From NCBI GenBank assembly GCA_946479745.1, contig CAMLGZ010000010.1, positions 1-64,000 of the forward strand: 64,000 nucleotides of DNA. The letters run 5' to 3'. The stretch's first letter is position 1; each line of letters starts with the position of its first letter. This DNA is from an uncultured Pseudoxanthomonas sp. (lineage in GTDB: Bacteria; Pseudomonadota; Gammaproteobacteria; Xanthomonadales; Xanthomonadaceae). The translations under genes and the position numbers were made by a program. Below, piece by piece: positions 50,762 to 60,052 of the stretch. The notes below the pieces were generated by a model that was not told the origin of the DNA, did not search any database, and saw only the letters and a list, made by a program, of their open reading frames with translations.

Positions 50762-50806
50762 TTTAGATCGTTCTAAAATGGTGATCCAAGCCGCATATTT
50801 AGATCG
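50762..50806. promoter_or_regulatory. Candidate operator upstream of the large TonB receptor
   Basis: TTTAGATCG occurs at 50762-50770 and 50798-50806, 36 bases apart. The first is part of a perfect palindrome TTTAGA-TCGT-TCTAAA (50762-50777). It lies about 150 bases before the receptor ATG, in an AT-rich stretch, so it could bind a repressor or activator of that gene. Confidence 0.35.
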
Positions 50807-50950
50807 ATTTTGTCGCGTATGGTCGCACTGAGGGATCGATGTCACACGGCTGACATCCTCGGCAAGCCGAAGCGAACGCGGTGGTTCTGAAATCCAAGTC
50901 TGTCCATCGCGGTCGGACCATTAGCCAATTCAACATCAGGAGGGGGCTCC

Positions 50951-53911
50951 ATGCAGTACTCAATTTTTCACCGCAACGCCTTGGCGAGCGCGCTCGCATT
51001 GGCGCTGTTCCCGTCGTTCGCGGCGCTGGCCCAGGAGCAGACACAGCAGCCACCACCGGCAGAACAGACGACGGTCGACCCCGCCCAGACCGAACCTGCT
51101 CCCACCGAGTCCGGCAAAAGCGCCAAGACGCTCGACGCGATCACGGTCACCGGCTCGCGCATCAAGCGCGCGGAAGTCGAAGGCCCCGCGCCAGTGACGG
51201 TCATCACCGGCGATCAGATCAGGAAGGAAGGCTTCACCACCATCTACGAAGCGCTCAGCTCGCTGACCGAAGTCACCGGCACCGTGCAGAACGACTACGA
51301 CTGGGGCCAGAGTTCGGTCAACGCCAGTCCGCTCAACCTGCGCAACCTGGGCCCCGGCCGCAGCCTGCTGCTGATCAACGGCCACCGCGTGGCCGACTAC
51401 CCCATGCCTTATACGGGCAAGAGCAACTTCGCCAACTACAACAACATCCCCACCGGCATCGTCGACCGCATCGAGGTGCTTACCAGCGGCGCCTCTGCGA
51501 TCTACGGCTCCGACGCGGTGGCCGGCGTGGTCAACGTCATCCTGAAGAAGGACATCGACGGCGACACCCTGCGTGCGCGCTACGGCACCACCACCGAGGG
51601 CGGACGCGCGGTGACCGACGTTTCCTGGTCCGGCGGCAGGCACGGCGAAGATTGGAGCGTGGCCTACACCGTGCAGTACTTCAACCGCAAGCCGCTGTGG
51701 GCGCACGACCGGCCGTGGATGGATTCGGAATTCGACGGGCCGCGCCGCACCTGGAACTACGGTGGCGTGCAGCAGGGCGTGGCGACCAATACCCCCAGCG
51801 TCGGCATCCGTTTGTTCGACGCGACCAACGGTCAACGGCTGATGCCGCCGGAGGGTGCCTGCGAGCAATTCGACGGCGACTTCTTCCTGCACAACCGCAT
51901 CCTGTACAACGATTTCGACGGCTCGCAGACCGATACCGGCTGGCAATGCGCCCACCGCGCCGTGTTCGAACACTGGACCCTGCGCAACGGCAGCGAGGAT
52001 CTTTCGGCCTATCTGTACGGCACCAAGCAGTTCGGCAACGTCGAAGCCTGGGCGACCGCCGGCTACTGGAAATCCACCGGCGAGAGCAACACCTTCATGC
52101 CGGCCTGGGCCAGTTCCAACTACATAGACCGCGACAGCGGCCAGGAGCGCAGCCTGCTGCGTTATTTCGTACCGAGCGAGATCGGCGGCGTCGACCGCGC
52201 GCTGACCCTGTCGGAGGAAACGAACTGGGATGTCAACGCCGGCCTGCGCGGAAGGATCTTCAACGACCGCTTCGACTGGGATGTCATGATTGGCCGCGCC
52301 GAGTACGAAGTGCGGGAACGCTTCCCGACCATCCACGAGGCGCGTGCCGCGGAATTCTTCCTGGGCCCATCGCTGGGTATCGACGCGGCGAGCGGCCTGG
52401 AAATCCATGCTCCCGACTACAACAGGCTTTGGAACCCCGTGTCGCAAAGCGACTACGACAGCGTCCGTGCGGTGGGCGACAAGAAGGCGCGTACCTGGCT
52501 CACCCAGGGCAGCTTCGTGCTCAGCGGCGATCTGTTCGAAGGCTGGGCCGGTCCAATCGGCTTTGCCGGCGTTCTGGAAGCCGCAAAACAGGGCTACAAG
52601 CTGTACCCCGACCCGAACACCATGGGCACCAATCCGGTTTACTTCACACCGTTCGGCAACATCGAAACAGGCGGCGGCGAACGCAACCGCTACGCGGCGG
52701 GCGTGGAATTCAAGATTCCGTTGCTCAAGAGCCTGACGCTGTCCACCGCCGGTCGCTACGATCGCTACGACGCCGTCGCCGACGATGCGGCTACCACCTA
52801 CAACGTGGGTCTGGAGTGGCGTCCGTTCTCCAACTTGCTCCTGCGCAGCAGCTACGCCACCAGCTTCCGCGCCCCGGACATGCACTTCGTCTACGCCGAT
52901 CCCAGCGAAAGCGTTGCCGATCAGGTCGATTACCTGGCCTGCCTGACCGATCCCAACCGGCAGACCAGCAATTGCCCCGGCGGTGATGGCGACCCGTATC
53001 ACATCGACAATCCTCTGATCGCCCGGCAGGGCACCGAAGACCTGCTGTACGAAACCGGCGATTCGTTCACTTACGGCTTCGTCTGGGATGCGTTCGAGGG
53101 CTTCTCGCTCAGCGCCGACTACTGGCGGGTCAATATCGACAATGCGATCGATGACGTCAGCGCCGACCAGGTGCTGCTTGACGAGGCCTATTGCCTGACC
53201 GGGCAATCGCCCGCCGACAAGCCGCACCGCACTCCGCCCAGCCAGGCGCTGTGCGACCTGCAGCTCAGCCGCGTCACCCGCGACGCCAACGGCGTCGTCA
53301 CCCGCGTCGAAATCGGTCCGATCAACCGCGCCAAGCAGAGCGTGAGCGGCATCGATGTGGCTTCGCGCTATCAGTGGCAGACCGCGAACTGGGGAACGTT
53401 CGATTTCGCGCTGAACTACACCCAGCAGCTGACCTATAAAATCGCCCAGTTCGAAGGCGACCTGTTCGAAAACACCCGCGACCAGGATCGGCAGATACGC
53501 TATCGCGGCCGCGCCAGCGCCACCTGGACGATGGATCCCTGGACCGCGGTGCTGTACGTGGACTGGACCGCGGGTACCCGCAGCGACCGCAACGGCGGTT
53601 GCGCTGCACTACCCAACGGTTTCCGCCCGGATGTGGCCACCGATTGCACCGATCTGCGTGTGAACGAACTGGGCGAGCAGAGCATCAGTTACGGACAGCA
53701 GAGCGAGCTGGTGGACTTCTACAACCAGGACAAGATCTACTGGAACGCCAGCGTCGGCTACCAGTTCAACGAAGCGCTGCGCCTGAACCTCTACGTCAAC
53801 AACATTCTGGACGATCACTTCCAGGACAAGTGGTGCGGCGGCTTCGCCTTCTGCGTGGCCAACCCGGTAGGTCGCGAAGTGGCGGCGGAGGTGGTGTACA
53901 GATTCGACTGA
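50951..53911 (+). CDS. TonB-dependent outer membrane receptor, large
   Basis: 986 residues. A signal peptide ends ALAQ (about residue 28); a Gln/Pro-rich linker and LDAITVTGSRIKRAEVEGP (about residue 62) mark the TonB-box/plug start. The plug has VTVITGDQIRKEGFTTIYEAL, NLRNLGPGRSLLLINGHR and VDRIEVLTSGASAIYGSDAV; the beta-barrel follows with many cysteines between about 640 and 900. The C-terminus ends VVYRFD. The N-terminal architecture is that of the xanthomonad receptors for plant or oligosaccharide substrates, but the substrate is unknown. AGGAGGGGG precedes the ATG. A 16 bp perfect hairpin ends the unit. Confidence 0.93.
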   Translation: MQYSIFHRNALASALALALFPSFAALAQEQTQQPPPAEQTTVDPAQTEPAPTESGKSAKTLDAITVTGSRIKRAEVEGPAPVTVITGDQIRKEGFTTIYEALSSLTEVTGTVQNDYDWGQSSVNASPLNLRNLGPGRSLLLINGHRVADYPMPYTGKSNFANYNNIPTGIVDRIEVLTSGASAIYGSDAVAGVVNVILKKDIDGDTLRARYGTTTEGGRAVTDVSWSGGRHGEDWSVAYTVQYFNRKPLWAHDRPWMDSEFDGPRRTWNYGGVQQGVATNTPSVGIRLFDATNGQRLMPPEGACEQFDGDFFLHNRILYNDFDGSQTDTGWQCAHRAVFEHWTLRNGSEDLSAYLYGTKQFGNVEAWATAGYWKSTGESNTFMPAWASSNYIDRDSGQERSLLRYFVPSEIGGVDRALTLSEETNWDVNAGLRGRIFNDRFDWDVMIGRAEYEVRERFPTIHEARAAEFFLGPSLGIDAASGLEIHAPDYNRLWNPVSQSDYDSVRAVGDKKARTWLTQGSFVLSGDLFEGWAGPIGFAGVLEAAKQGYKLYPDPNTMGTNPVYFTPFGNIETGGGERNRYAAGVEFKIPLLKSLTLSTAGRYDRYDAVADDAATTYNVGLEWRPFSNLLLRSSYATSFRAPDMHFVYADPSESVADQVDYLACLTDPNRQTSNCPGGDGDPYHIDNPLIARQGTEDLLYETGDSFTYGFVWDAFEGFSLSADYWRVNIDNAIDDVSADQVLLDEAYCLTGQSPADKPHRTPPSQALCDLQLSRVTRDANGVVTRVEIGPINRAKQSVSGIDVASRYQWQTANWGTFDFALNYTQQLTYKIAQFEGDLFENTRDQDRQIRYRGRASATWTMDPWTAVLYVDWTAGTRSDRNGGCAALPNGFRPDVATDCTDLRVNELGEQSISYGQQSELVDFYNQDKIYWNASVGYQFNEALRLNLYVNNILDDHFQDKWCGGFAFCVANPVGREVAAEVVYRFD

Positions 53912-53948
53912 TGCGGTCGCCGGAACGGGCGGAAACTCTCTGAAGAAT

Positions 53949-53983
53949 GACGAAGGCAGTCAAGCGACTTGACTGCCTTCGTC
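53949..53983 (+). terminator. 16 bp perfect hairpin after the TonB receptor gene
   Basis: GACGAAGGCAGTCAAG (53949-53964) and CTTGACTGCCTTCGTC (53968-53983) are exact reverse complements with a three-base CGA loop. It starts 38 bases after the stop codon. Only a weak T-rich tail follows, but the stem strength makes it a strong candidate intrinsic terminator, in either direction. Confidence 0.7.
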
Positions 53984-54067
53984 GCATTCGTTCGGGAAAC
54001 AGCCGCAAGTCGGTCCTGGTTTCTTCATTCCCGGGATGTCATGGGGACAGCGGTGTAGCCTGTCGCC

Positions 54068-55288
54068 ATGGATTCCCTGATCGCCGCCGCCGCACGCGCC
54101 CTTTCCGCAGGCGACGCCCTGGGTGCGCTCAAGCGGATCGCCCTGCGCGAAGATCCTCCCGCGCTGGCCCTGCGTGGCATCGCCATGGCCCAGCTGGGCG
54201 AGCACCCGCGTGCGCGCGAATTGCTGCGCCGCGCCGCGCGCGGCTTCGGCGCGCACGAAGCGCTGGCGCGTGCGCGCTGCGTCGTTGCCGAAGCAGAGGT
54301 GGCGCTGGCCATGCGCGACCTGGGCGGTTCGCCACGCGCGCTGACGGCGGCGTCGGCCACGCTCGAGGCGCGCGCCGATCACGCCAATGCGCTGCAGGCG
54401 CACGTGATCGCAACACGCCGGCTGTTGCTGTTGGGCCGCCTGCATGATGCCGAAGCCGCCATGGCACGGATCGATGCGCGTGGCTTGCCGCCGGCGCTGG
54501 CGGCAGTGGCCGAGTTGACCCAGGCGGAATTGGCGCTGCGTTCGCTGCGCATCGGCCCGGCGCTGGCGGCGCTGGCCAGAGCGCGTGAAGCGGCCGAGCG
54601 CGCGCGCGTACCGGCACTCCTGTCCGAAGTGGCCGAAGCGCGCACTACGCTCGATCGTCCCGCCGCCCGGCGCCTGTCCGCCAACGGCGAGCAGGCGTTG
54701 CGGCTGGACGAAGTCGCGACCTTGCTGGCCTCCGGTGCGCTGGTGGTCGACGGTTGCCGTCGCGGCCTGCGCGCGGGCGTGCAATGGCGGTCGCTTGCGC
54801 GTCGGCCAGTGCTGTTCGCACTGGCGCGCATGCTTGCCGAAGCCTGGCCGGACGATGCCGATCGGGAAAGCCTGATCGCAGATGCGTTCCGCACGCGGCG
54901 CCCCGATGACACGCATCGCGCGCGCTTGCGCGTGGAGATCGGCCGCTTGCGCGCGTTGGCCCGGGGGATGGCGCGCATCGAAGCCACGCCTCGAGGTTTC
55001 ATCCTGGTTCCCGACGACGCGCAGGACGTCGCCGTGTTGGCGCCACCGATCGACGGCGATCAGGCTTCGTTGCTGGCGTTGCTCTCCGATGGCGCGGCGT
55101 GGTCGACCTCCGCACTGGCGTTGGCTCTGGGCGACAGCCAGCGTACGGTCCAGCGCGCGCTGGTCGAACTGGAGGCCGCCGAACGCGTGCGCTCGATCGG
55201 TCGCGCGCGGGCGCGTCGCTGGCTGGCCCCGCCGCTGGCGGGATTCACGACGATCTTGTTACTCCCTGCTTCGCTGCCGATTGAATAG
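54068..55288 (+). CDS. Helical-repeat regulator with C-terminal winged HTH
   Basis: 406 residues. The first about 200 residues are alanine-rich helices in pairs with TPR-like character (ALALRGIAMAQLGEHPRARE, LLGRLHDAEAAMARID, LTQAELALRSLRIG). The middle has an OmpR/BTAD-like DNA-binding-type segment (RRPVLFALARMLAEAWPDDA). A C-terminal winged HTH (WSTSALALALGDSQRTVQRA, VELEAAERVRSIG) suggests sequence-specific DNA binding. It appears to be a cytoplasmic transcription regulator; I recognise no characterised member. It is followed after 44 bases by the Vgb-like gene on the same strand. Confidence 0.65.
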   Translation: MDSLIAAAARALSAGDALGALKRIALREDPPALALRGIAMAQLGEHPRARELLRRAARGFGAHEALARARCVVAEAEVALAMRDLGGSPRALTAASATLEARADHANALQAHVIATRRLLLLGRLHDAEAAMARIDARGLPPALAAVAELTQAELALRSLRIGPALAALARAREAAERARVPALLSEVAEARTTLDRPAARRLSANGEQALRLDEVATLLASGALVVDGCRRGLRAGVQWRSLARRPVLFALARMLAEAWPDDADRESLIADAFRTRRPDDTHRARLRVEIGRLRALARGMARIEATPRGFILVPDDAQDVAVLAPPIDGDQASLLALLSDGAAWSTSALALALGDSQRTVQRALVELEAAERVRSIGRARARRWLAPPLAGFTTILLLPASLPIE

Positions 55289-55332
55289 AGTTGTCCCACA
55301 CCGCCGATCCAGAGCGGCCTCAGGAGACAACG

Positions 55333-56010
55333 ATGACAAGTTCCGCAAACAAAGCCGCCCAGCAGCCCGCGCCGCGCGCGGCGGAAATCGTCCGCGAGTA
55401 CGGACCCTTCAGCGAAAGCGGGAAAGTGAACGGCGTGACCCACGACGGCCAGCGCGTCTGGGCCGCCACCGGCGCCAAGCTGGTCGGCTTCGATCCCGAA
55501 AGCGGTGAGCCCACACGCACGCTGGACGTCGCCTGCGACGCCGGCACCGCGTTCGATGGCACCCACCTCTATCAGATCGCCGAAGCGCGCATCGACAAGA
55601 TCGATGCGGCCACCGGCAAGGTGGTGTCCTCGATTCCCGCGCCTGGCCATGGCTCCGATTCCGGACTCACCTGGGCCGAAGGCAGCCTGTGGGTGGGTCA
55701 GTACCGGGACCGCAAGATTCACCAGATAGATCCGGACACCGGTGCGGTCAAGCGCACCATCGAATCCAATCGCTTCGTCACCGGCGTGACCTGGGTAGAC
55801 GGCGAGCTGTGGCACGGCACCTGGGAAGGCGAAGAGAGCGAACTGCGCCGGATAAATCCCGGCAGCGGCGAAGTGCTCGAACGGCTGGAAATGCCGTCGG
55901 GGACCGGCATCAGCGGCCTGGAGTCGGACGGCGCCGGTCTTTTCTATTGCGGCGGTGGAGGCAGTGGAAACGTCCGCGCCGTGCGCCGTCCAAAAGCCGT
56001 CGCCGCGTGA
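55333..56010 (+). CDS. Vgb-like beta-propeller protein
   Basis: 225 residues from the ATG at 55333. Repeats of the form GVTHDGQRVWAATGAKLVGF, DPESGEPTRTLDVAC, HGSDSGLTWAEGSLWVGQY and GVTWVDGELWHGTWEGEESE recur every about 45 residues, typical of streptogramin lyase/Vgb-type propellers and related glutaminyl-cyclase-like sensors. The set seems short for a closed propeller, so it may oligomerise or lack a blade. No signal peptide. Starts 44 bases after the regulator gene, likely co-transcribed; 37 bases separate it from the next SRPBCC gene. Confidence 0.72.
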   Translation: MTSSANKAAQQPAPRAAEIVREYGPFSESGKVNGVTHDGQRVWAATGAKLVGFDPESGEPTRTLDVACDAGTAFDGTHLYQIAEARIDKIDAATGKVVSSIPAPGHGSDSGLTWAEGSLWVGQYRDRKIHQIDPDTGAVKRTIESNRFVTGVTWVDGELWHGTWEGEESELRRINPGSGEVLERLEMPSGTGISGLESDGAGLFYCGGGGSGNVRAVRRPKAVAA

Positions 56011-56047
56011 TCGCGCTTATTCGAGTTCAATAACAAGGAGTAGGAAA

Positions 56048-56506
56048 ATGATCGACATCATTCATCGCGTCGGAATAAAGGCGCCCTTGTCGAAGGTCTA
56101 TGCGGCGCTGTCGACGATCGAAGGCGTAGCGGGTTGGTGGACGACGGCGACGAACGGAGTTTCCAAACCCGGCGAAACGATCAACTTCGAATTCCTCACC
56201 CTGGACGGGGAACGAATCGGTGCCATGACCATGCAAGTGATCAGTCTTGATCCTGACAAGCAGGTGCATTGGCGCTGCACGGTGGGGCCGGAAGAATGGA
56301 TAGGCACCGACGTGGTCTTCAAGCTGGAGCAGCAGGACGACTACACCATCGTCCATTTCGGGCACAGGAACTGGCGCGAAGCGGTCGAGTTCACCGAGCA
56401 CTGCAGCATGAAGTGGGCGATCTTCCTGTTGAGCCTGAAGGAACTGGTGGAAACAGGAAAAGGCAGGCCTTCGCCCGACGACATCAAGATCGATAACTGG
56501 AACTAG
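56048..56506 (+). CDS. SRPBCC (AHSA1-like) domain protein
   Basis: 152 residues from the ATG at 56048. MIDIIHRVGIKAPLSKVYAA, VAGWWTTATNG, TINFEFLTLDGERIGAM and VHFGHRNW followed by the final helix KWAIFLLSLKELVETGKG is the AHSA1/START-like pattern. A ligand-binding cavity protein, cytosolic, role unknown. 37 bases after the Vgb-like gene, same strand, so probably the third gene of that operon. A 20-base-arm palindrome follows. Confidence 0.85.
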   Translation: MIDIIHRVGIKAPLSKVYAALSTIEGVAGWWTTATNGVSKPGETINFEFLTLDGERIGAMTMQVISLDPDKQVHWRCTVGPEEWIGTDVVFKLEQQDDYTIVHFGHRNWREAVEFTEHCSMKWAIFLLSLKELVETGKGRPSPDDIKIDNWN

Positions 56507-56533
56507 GGAACTTGCGAGCAACTCGACTGTCAT

Positions 56534-56593
56534 CCCGAGCGTAGCGAGGGATCTGCTTCCCTGCAAAGCAGCGGATCCCTCGCTACGCTCGGG
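56534..56593. repeat. Long perfect inverted repeat (CCCGAGCGTAGCGAGGGATC family)
   Basis: Arms 56534-56553 and 56574-56593 are exact 20-base reverse complements around a 20-base centre. It is another extragenic palindrome type and may also terminate the Vgb/SRPBCC transcript. No other copy was seen in the window. Confidence 0.75.
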
Positions 56594-56733
56594 CAGAACA
56601 AGAGTTGTTCAAGCCTCTCTTGGCCGTAGGATGGGTTGAGCGAAGCGATATCCGTCGTTAGGATGCAGCTTGGACTGGAACCGATCCTAACGCGGGTTGA
56701 AGCCCGCCCCACAGCACCTTATTCGATTCGCTG

Positions 56734-57174
56734 ATGACTCAAACTTTCCAACAGGCCATCCTCATCGACGCTCCGATTGAGGTTGTCTGGGACAGCCTGG
56801 TGATTCCCGAACGGATGAAGGCATGGATGGGCGAACCGGAATTGGGAATCGGGATAGATACCGATTGGAACGTAGGCGGTCCCATCGTGATCCGTGGGCA
56901 TCACCATGTGCCGTTCGAGAACCGTGGTGTGGTGTTGGAGTTCGTTCCGCAAGCTCGGCTCGGCTACACCCATCTGAGTTCGCTATCGCGGCTTCCGGCC
57001 GATGAAGAGGCGAACTACACCACGCTGGGGTTCGGCCTGACGCCCGCGGGCGATGCGACTTCGCTGACCTTGGCGATCACCGGCTTCCCCACCGAAAGCA
57101 TCTATCGGCACATGGAGCTGTATTGGAGAGGCACGCTGGAAGTATTGCGGCTGCATGCGGAACAGCATCGCTGA
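56734..57174 (+). CDS. SRPBCC (AHSA1-like) domain protein
   Basis: 146 residues. QAILIDAPIEVVWDSLVIPE, KAWMGEPELG, GGPIVIRGHHHVPFEN and the C-terminal helix MELYWRGTLEVLRLHA give the AHSA1 fold. It resembles activator-of-Hsp90-like proteins used as cytosolic binding proteins; no ligand known. A partial REP (56690-56715) lies just before the ATG. Related to the genes at 42477 and 56048. Confidence 0.85.
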   Translation: MTQTFQQAILIDAPIEVVWDSLVIPERMKAWMGEPELGIGIDTDWNVGGPIVIRGHHHVPFENRGVVLEFVPQARLGYTHLSSLSRLPADEEANYTTLGFGLTPAGDATSLTLAITGFPTESIYRHMELYWRGTLEVLRLHAEQHR

Positions 57175-57330
57175 ATACAAAAACCAGTGAGCGAGGCAGC
57201 GTTTTTGCGCGGAGATCGCCGTTCGGCGGGCGATCTCTGCGGGCGATCTCGGCGGAATCTTGGCCGTCGCTTCAATGCAGCGTTCCAACAGCGCGCTCGA
57301 CCGCTTTGCTGCGATGCAGCATAATGTGGT

Positions 57331-58575
57331 ATGGCCTATGTTTCCCCCATTCCCAATACCAACGCAGATCTGACGCCGCGCCAAGTGGCGCTGATCCTGT
57401 TCGCGCTGACCCTGGGCGGTTTCGCCATCGGCACCAGCGAGTTCGCCAGCATGGGCCTGATGCCCAACATGGTGGCCTCGCTGGGCGTGTCCGAGCCGCA
57501 AGTGGGCCATCTGATCAGCGCCTACGCGCTGGGCGTGGTGGTGGGGGCGCCATTGCTCGCCATCCTGGGCGCGGGTTGGACACGCAAGACATTACTTCTG
57601 TCGCTGATGGGCTTCTACGCGCTTGGCAACCTCGCCAGTGCGTTGGGCCCGACATATCACAGCCTGTTGCTGTTCCGCTTCATCGCCGGCCTGCCGCACG
57701 GCGCCTATTTCGGCGTGGCGGCGTTGACGGCGGTAGCGATCAGTCCGCCTCACCGGCGTGGCCGTGCAATCAGCATCGTGATGCTGGGCCTGACCCTGGC
57801 GATCCTGATCGGCAATCCGCTGGCGACGTGGGTGGGGCAGCTGGTCGATTGGCGCTGGATCTACGCTGCGGTGTCGATGATCGCCGTCGCCACAGCGGTG
57901 CTGCTGGCGGTGTGGCTGCCAGCCCATGTGGATGGTCCCAAGGCCAAACCGCTGGACGAACTGCGTGCATTCAACCGTTTGCCGGTATGGCAGGCGCTGG
58001 GCATCGGCGCGATTGGCTTCGCCGGCATGTTCGCCGTTTTCAGCTATCTGGCGCCGACGATGCTGGAAGTGACGCGGGTATCGGCGGCGTGGATTCCGCT
58101 GGGACTGGTGGGGTTCGGCGTCGGCGGGGTGATCGGCAATTTCGCCGGCGGCTGGCTGTCCGATCGCTTCAAATTGCGTGGCGCCTGGGTGGTGCTGGCG
58201 TGGGCCTTGGCGATGTTGTTGCTGTTCCCGTTGATGGCGCAGTGGCTGCCGACCTTGCTGCTGGCGACGGTCGCCATAGGACTGATGGGCGCACTGGGGC
58301 CTATCCTGCAATCGCAGCTGATGGACGTGGCCGGCGATGCGCAGACGCTGGCGGCGGCTTCGCATCACGCCGCGTTCAACACCGCCAATGCGCTGGGGCC
58401 CTGGTTGGGCGGAATGGCGATCACCGCCGGTTATGGCTGGACATCGACCGGCTATGTCGGCGCCGCCACCGCGGTGGTCGGACTGCTGATCTATGTATGG
58501 GCCAGCAAGACTGCGCACGCGGCGCGCGTGCTTGCCGACGCGCCGTCCGATTCGGTGGCCTGCGAATCATCCTGA
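57331..58575 (+). CDS. MFS transporter, DHA1/purine-efflux-like
   Basis: 414 residues with twelve predicted membrane spans. The first span pair has GGFAIGTSEFASMGLMPNM and a short loop; GLPHGAYFGVAAL and HRRGRAISIVMLGLTLAIL follow, characteristic of DHA1-family MFS members such as the NepI/YdhP/PbuE-like efflux carriers. It probably exports a small compound with proton antiport. Monocistronic; 72 bases separate it from the convergent GFA-like gene. Confidence 0.9.
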   Translation: MAYVSPIPNTNADLTPRQVALILFALTLGGFAIGTSEFASMGLMPNMVASLGVSEPQVGHLISAYALGVVVGAPLLAILGAGWTRKTLLLSLMGFYALGNLASALGPTYHSLLLFRFIAGLPHGAYFGVAALTAVAISPPHRRGRAISIVMLGLTLAILIGNPLATWVGQLVDWRWIYAAVSMIAVATAVLLAVWLPAHVDGPKAKPLDELRAFNRLPVWQALGIGAIGFAGMFAVFSYLAPTMLEVTRVSAAWIPLGLVGFGVGGVIGNFAGGWLSDRFKLRGAWVVLAWALAMLLLFPLMAQWLPTLLLATVAIGLMGALGPILQSQLMDVAGDAQTLAAASHHAAFNTANALGPWLGGMAITAGYGWTSTGYVGAATAVVGLLIYVWASKTAHAARVLADAPSDSVACESS

Positions 58576-58647
58576 CGATCGACGTTCGCAAGACGCGCCG
58601 GATCGCCGGCCTTGCGCATCGCGGGCTGTCGGAAACCACCGGCAGAG

Positions 58648-59202
58648 TCAGCACATCGATCCAGCATTGTCCGCATGGAAAGTTCCATTGACGGTGATTC
58701 TCGGGCTTTTGAAACCCATCGCGATCCACGCACGAAGAAGCTTGGCGTAGAACAGCGCCGTTTGCCGTCTTCCGCTCGGCACATCGTCGGTAAGCGCCGC
58801 GGGGTTGGCGAGGTCGCTGGTCATTGTCCGCAAGTCGAGCGGCGGCAGAGTGTCCCGTGGCCATAGGCCGCTGTACAGGCTGAGCCAGTGGCCGTTCTCG
58901 AATTCAAGAAACATCGGCGTACTGCAGCAGCCGGCGACCACCCTGCGGGTAGGGGACTGGGAAGTCAGGCGGAATTCTCTCAGCAATTCGGCGCCTTTGA
59001 GGAAGCGAACCCTGTCCTTGCGGTAGAGGATGAAGCGGGTTCCGCCGTTCGCTTCCAGAATGGAACAAGCAGCGACGGCCTCCAGCTTGGCGCCGGCTGC
59101 GCGGCAACTGCTGCAATGGCACTCGGTGCTGACGATGGGCGCGCGTAGTGCCTCAAGCTGGACTTTCCCGCAAGCGCAGGCGAGCAGAGTGATCTGTGTC
59201 AT
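58648..59202 (-). CDS. GFA-like zinc-binding protein (DUF6151-type)
   Basis: 184 residues. CACGKVQLEA (about residues 9-18) and ECHCSSCRAAGAKL (about 27-40) match the CENP-V/GFA zinc ligands; VVAGCCSTPMFLEF (about 88-101) supplies another pair. It is longer than typical GFA proteins, with a C-terminal extension (RQTALFYAKLLRAWIAMGFK), as in DUF6151 proteins. Function unknown; cytosolic. Compare the shorter GFA protein at 25015. Confidence 0.78.
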   Translation of the reverse strand: MTQITLLACACGKVQLEALRAPIVSTECHCSSCRAAGAKLEAVAACSILEANGGTRFILYRKDRVRFLKGAELLREFRLTSQSPTRRVVAGCCSTPMFLEFENGHWLSLYSGLWPRDTLPPLDLRTMTSDLANPAALTDDVPSGRRQTALFYAKLLRAWIAMGFKSPRITVNGTFHADNAGSMC

Positions 59203-59581
59203 CGGACGTTTGCTCCTTCAGGTATGTCGCAGCCGCTGTTGTGGGGAACCATGGTTGACTCTCTTGCCATGCGTCACCGAGCTTGGCGGAAAGGGTCACG
59301 CTCATCGGTCATAGGCCATTGCGGCATCGGGGGTCTCTGACGGCAAGGCTCACGAATATCATTTTCGGCATGACAGATGCTCAAAAGTCGGGCAACGGAC
59401 GCCTTGACCGCTCTGCGGCCGGTTTTCGAATGCTGCTTTCTCTTGCGACGAGCGGGGGCCGCGAAAATCGACATCAACTGAACCTTTCCCGCGACGCGGC
59501 GACGCACAGGCCGTTTTTCACGTGCCGTTGTCGATTGCGGACCAACAATACGGTTTCGTACCCAAGTGGCGAGGTTCCGAC

Positions 59582-59941
59582 ATGAAGACGATACGTACGA
59601 CTCTGTTGGCCGGCGCGATGCTGCTCTCGGCCACCGCCTTCGCGCAGCAATACGGCCCGCAGGACGAAGGCCGCCGTTTCAACGACGGCAGCAAAGTGGT
59701 GTGCAAGAACGTCGAGGTCCAGCGCAGCAGCAAGGATTCCAACCGCATCCTGGGCACCGCCACCGGCGCGGTGGTGGGAGGCCTGCTCGGCAATCAGGTC
59801 GGCAAGGGCAACGGCAAGAAAGCGGCGACGGTCGGCGGTGCGGTGGCCGGCGGCCTGATAGGACGCAAGGTGCAGGGCAACGCCCAGGAAAAGAAGGGCG
59901 ACCGCGTGGTCGAGCGCCAATGCGAGCGCGTTTACCGCTGA
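59582..59941 (+). CDS. Glycine-zipper 2TM domain protein
   Basis: 119 residues from the ATG at 59582, 7 bases after GAGG. The signal peptide ends AFAQ (about residue 20). A conserved CKNVEV segment, then TATGAVVGGLLGNQVGKGNG and AATVGGAVAGGLIGRKVQGN, is the glycine-zipper 2TM domain (Rick_17kDa-like) of envelope-associated proteins; a C-terminal cysteine remains (RQCERVYR). Likely outer-membrane or periplasmic, role unproven. The 59203-59581 gap upstream shows no recognisable gene. Confidence 0.87.
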   Translation: MKTIRTTLLAGAMLLSATAFAQQYGPQDEGRRFNDGSKVVCKNVEVQRSSKDSNRILGTATGAVVGGLLGNQVGKGNGKKAATVGGAVAGGLIGRKVQGNAQEKKGDRVVERQCERVYR

Positions 59942-60052
59942 GTTCCAACGCCGGAGTCCCATGGCCAGCGGTTGCATCAGGGAAGGGCGGGCGGCACCCG
60001 CCCTTCCATGCCGTCGTTACAATCCCTGTATCGCTGTTTGTATGAGGGACGT

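Noticed and set aside
50960..53227. 755-codon minus-strand reading frame opposite the large TonB receptor
   Set aside because: It is the shadow of the receptor gene in GC-rich DNA: low-complexity Ala/Gly/Val/Arg composition, no recognisable domains, and it fully overlaps a well-supported gene.
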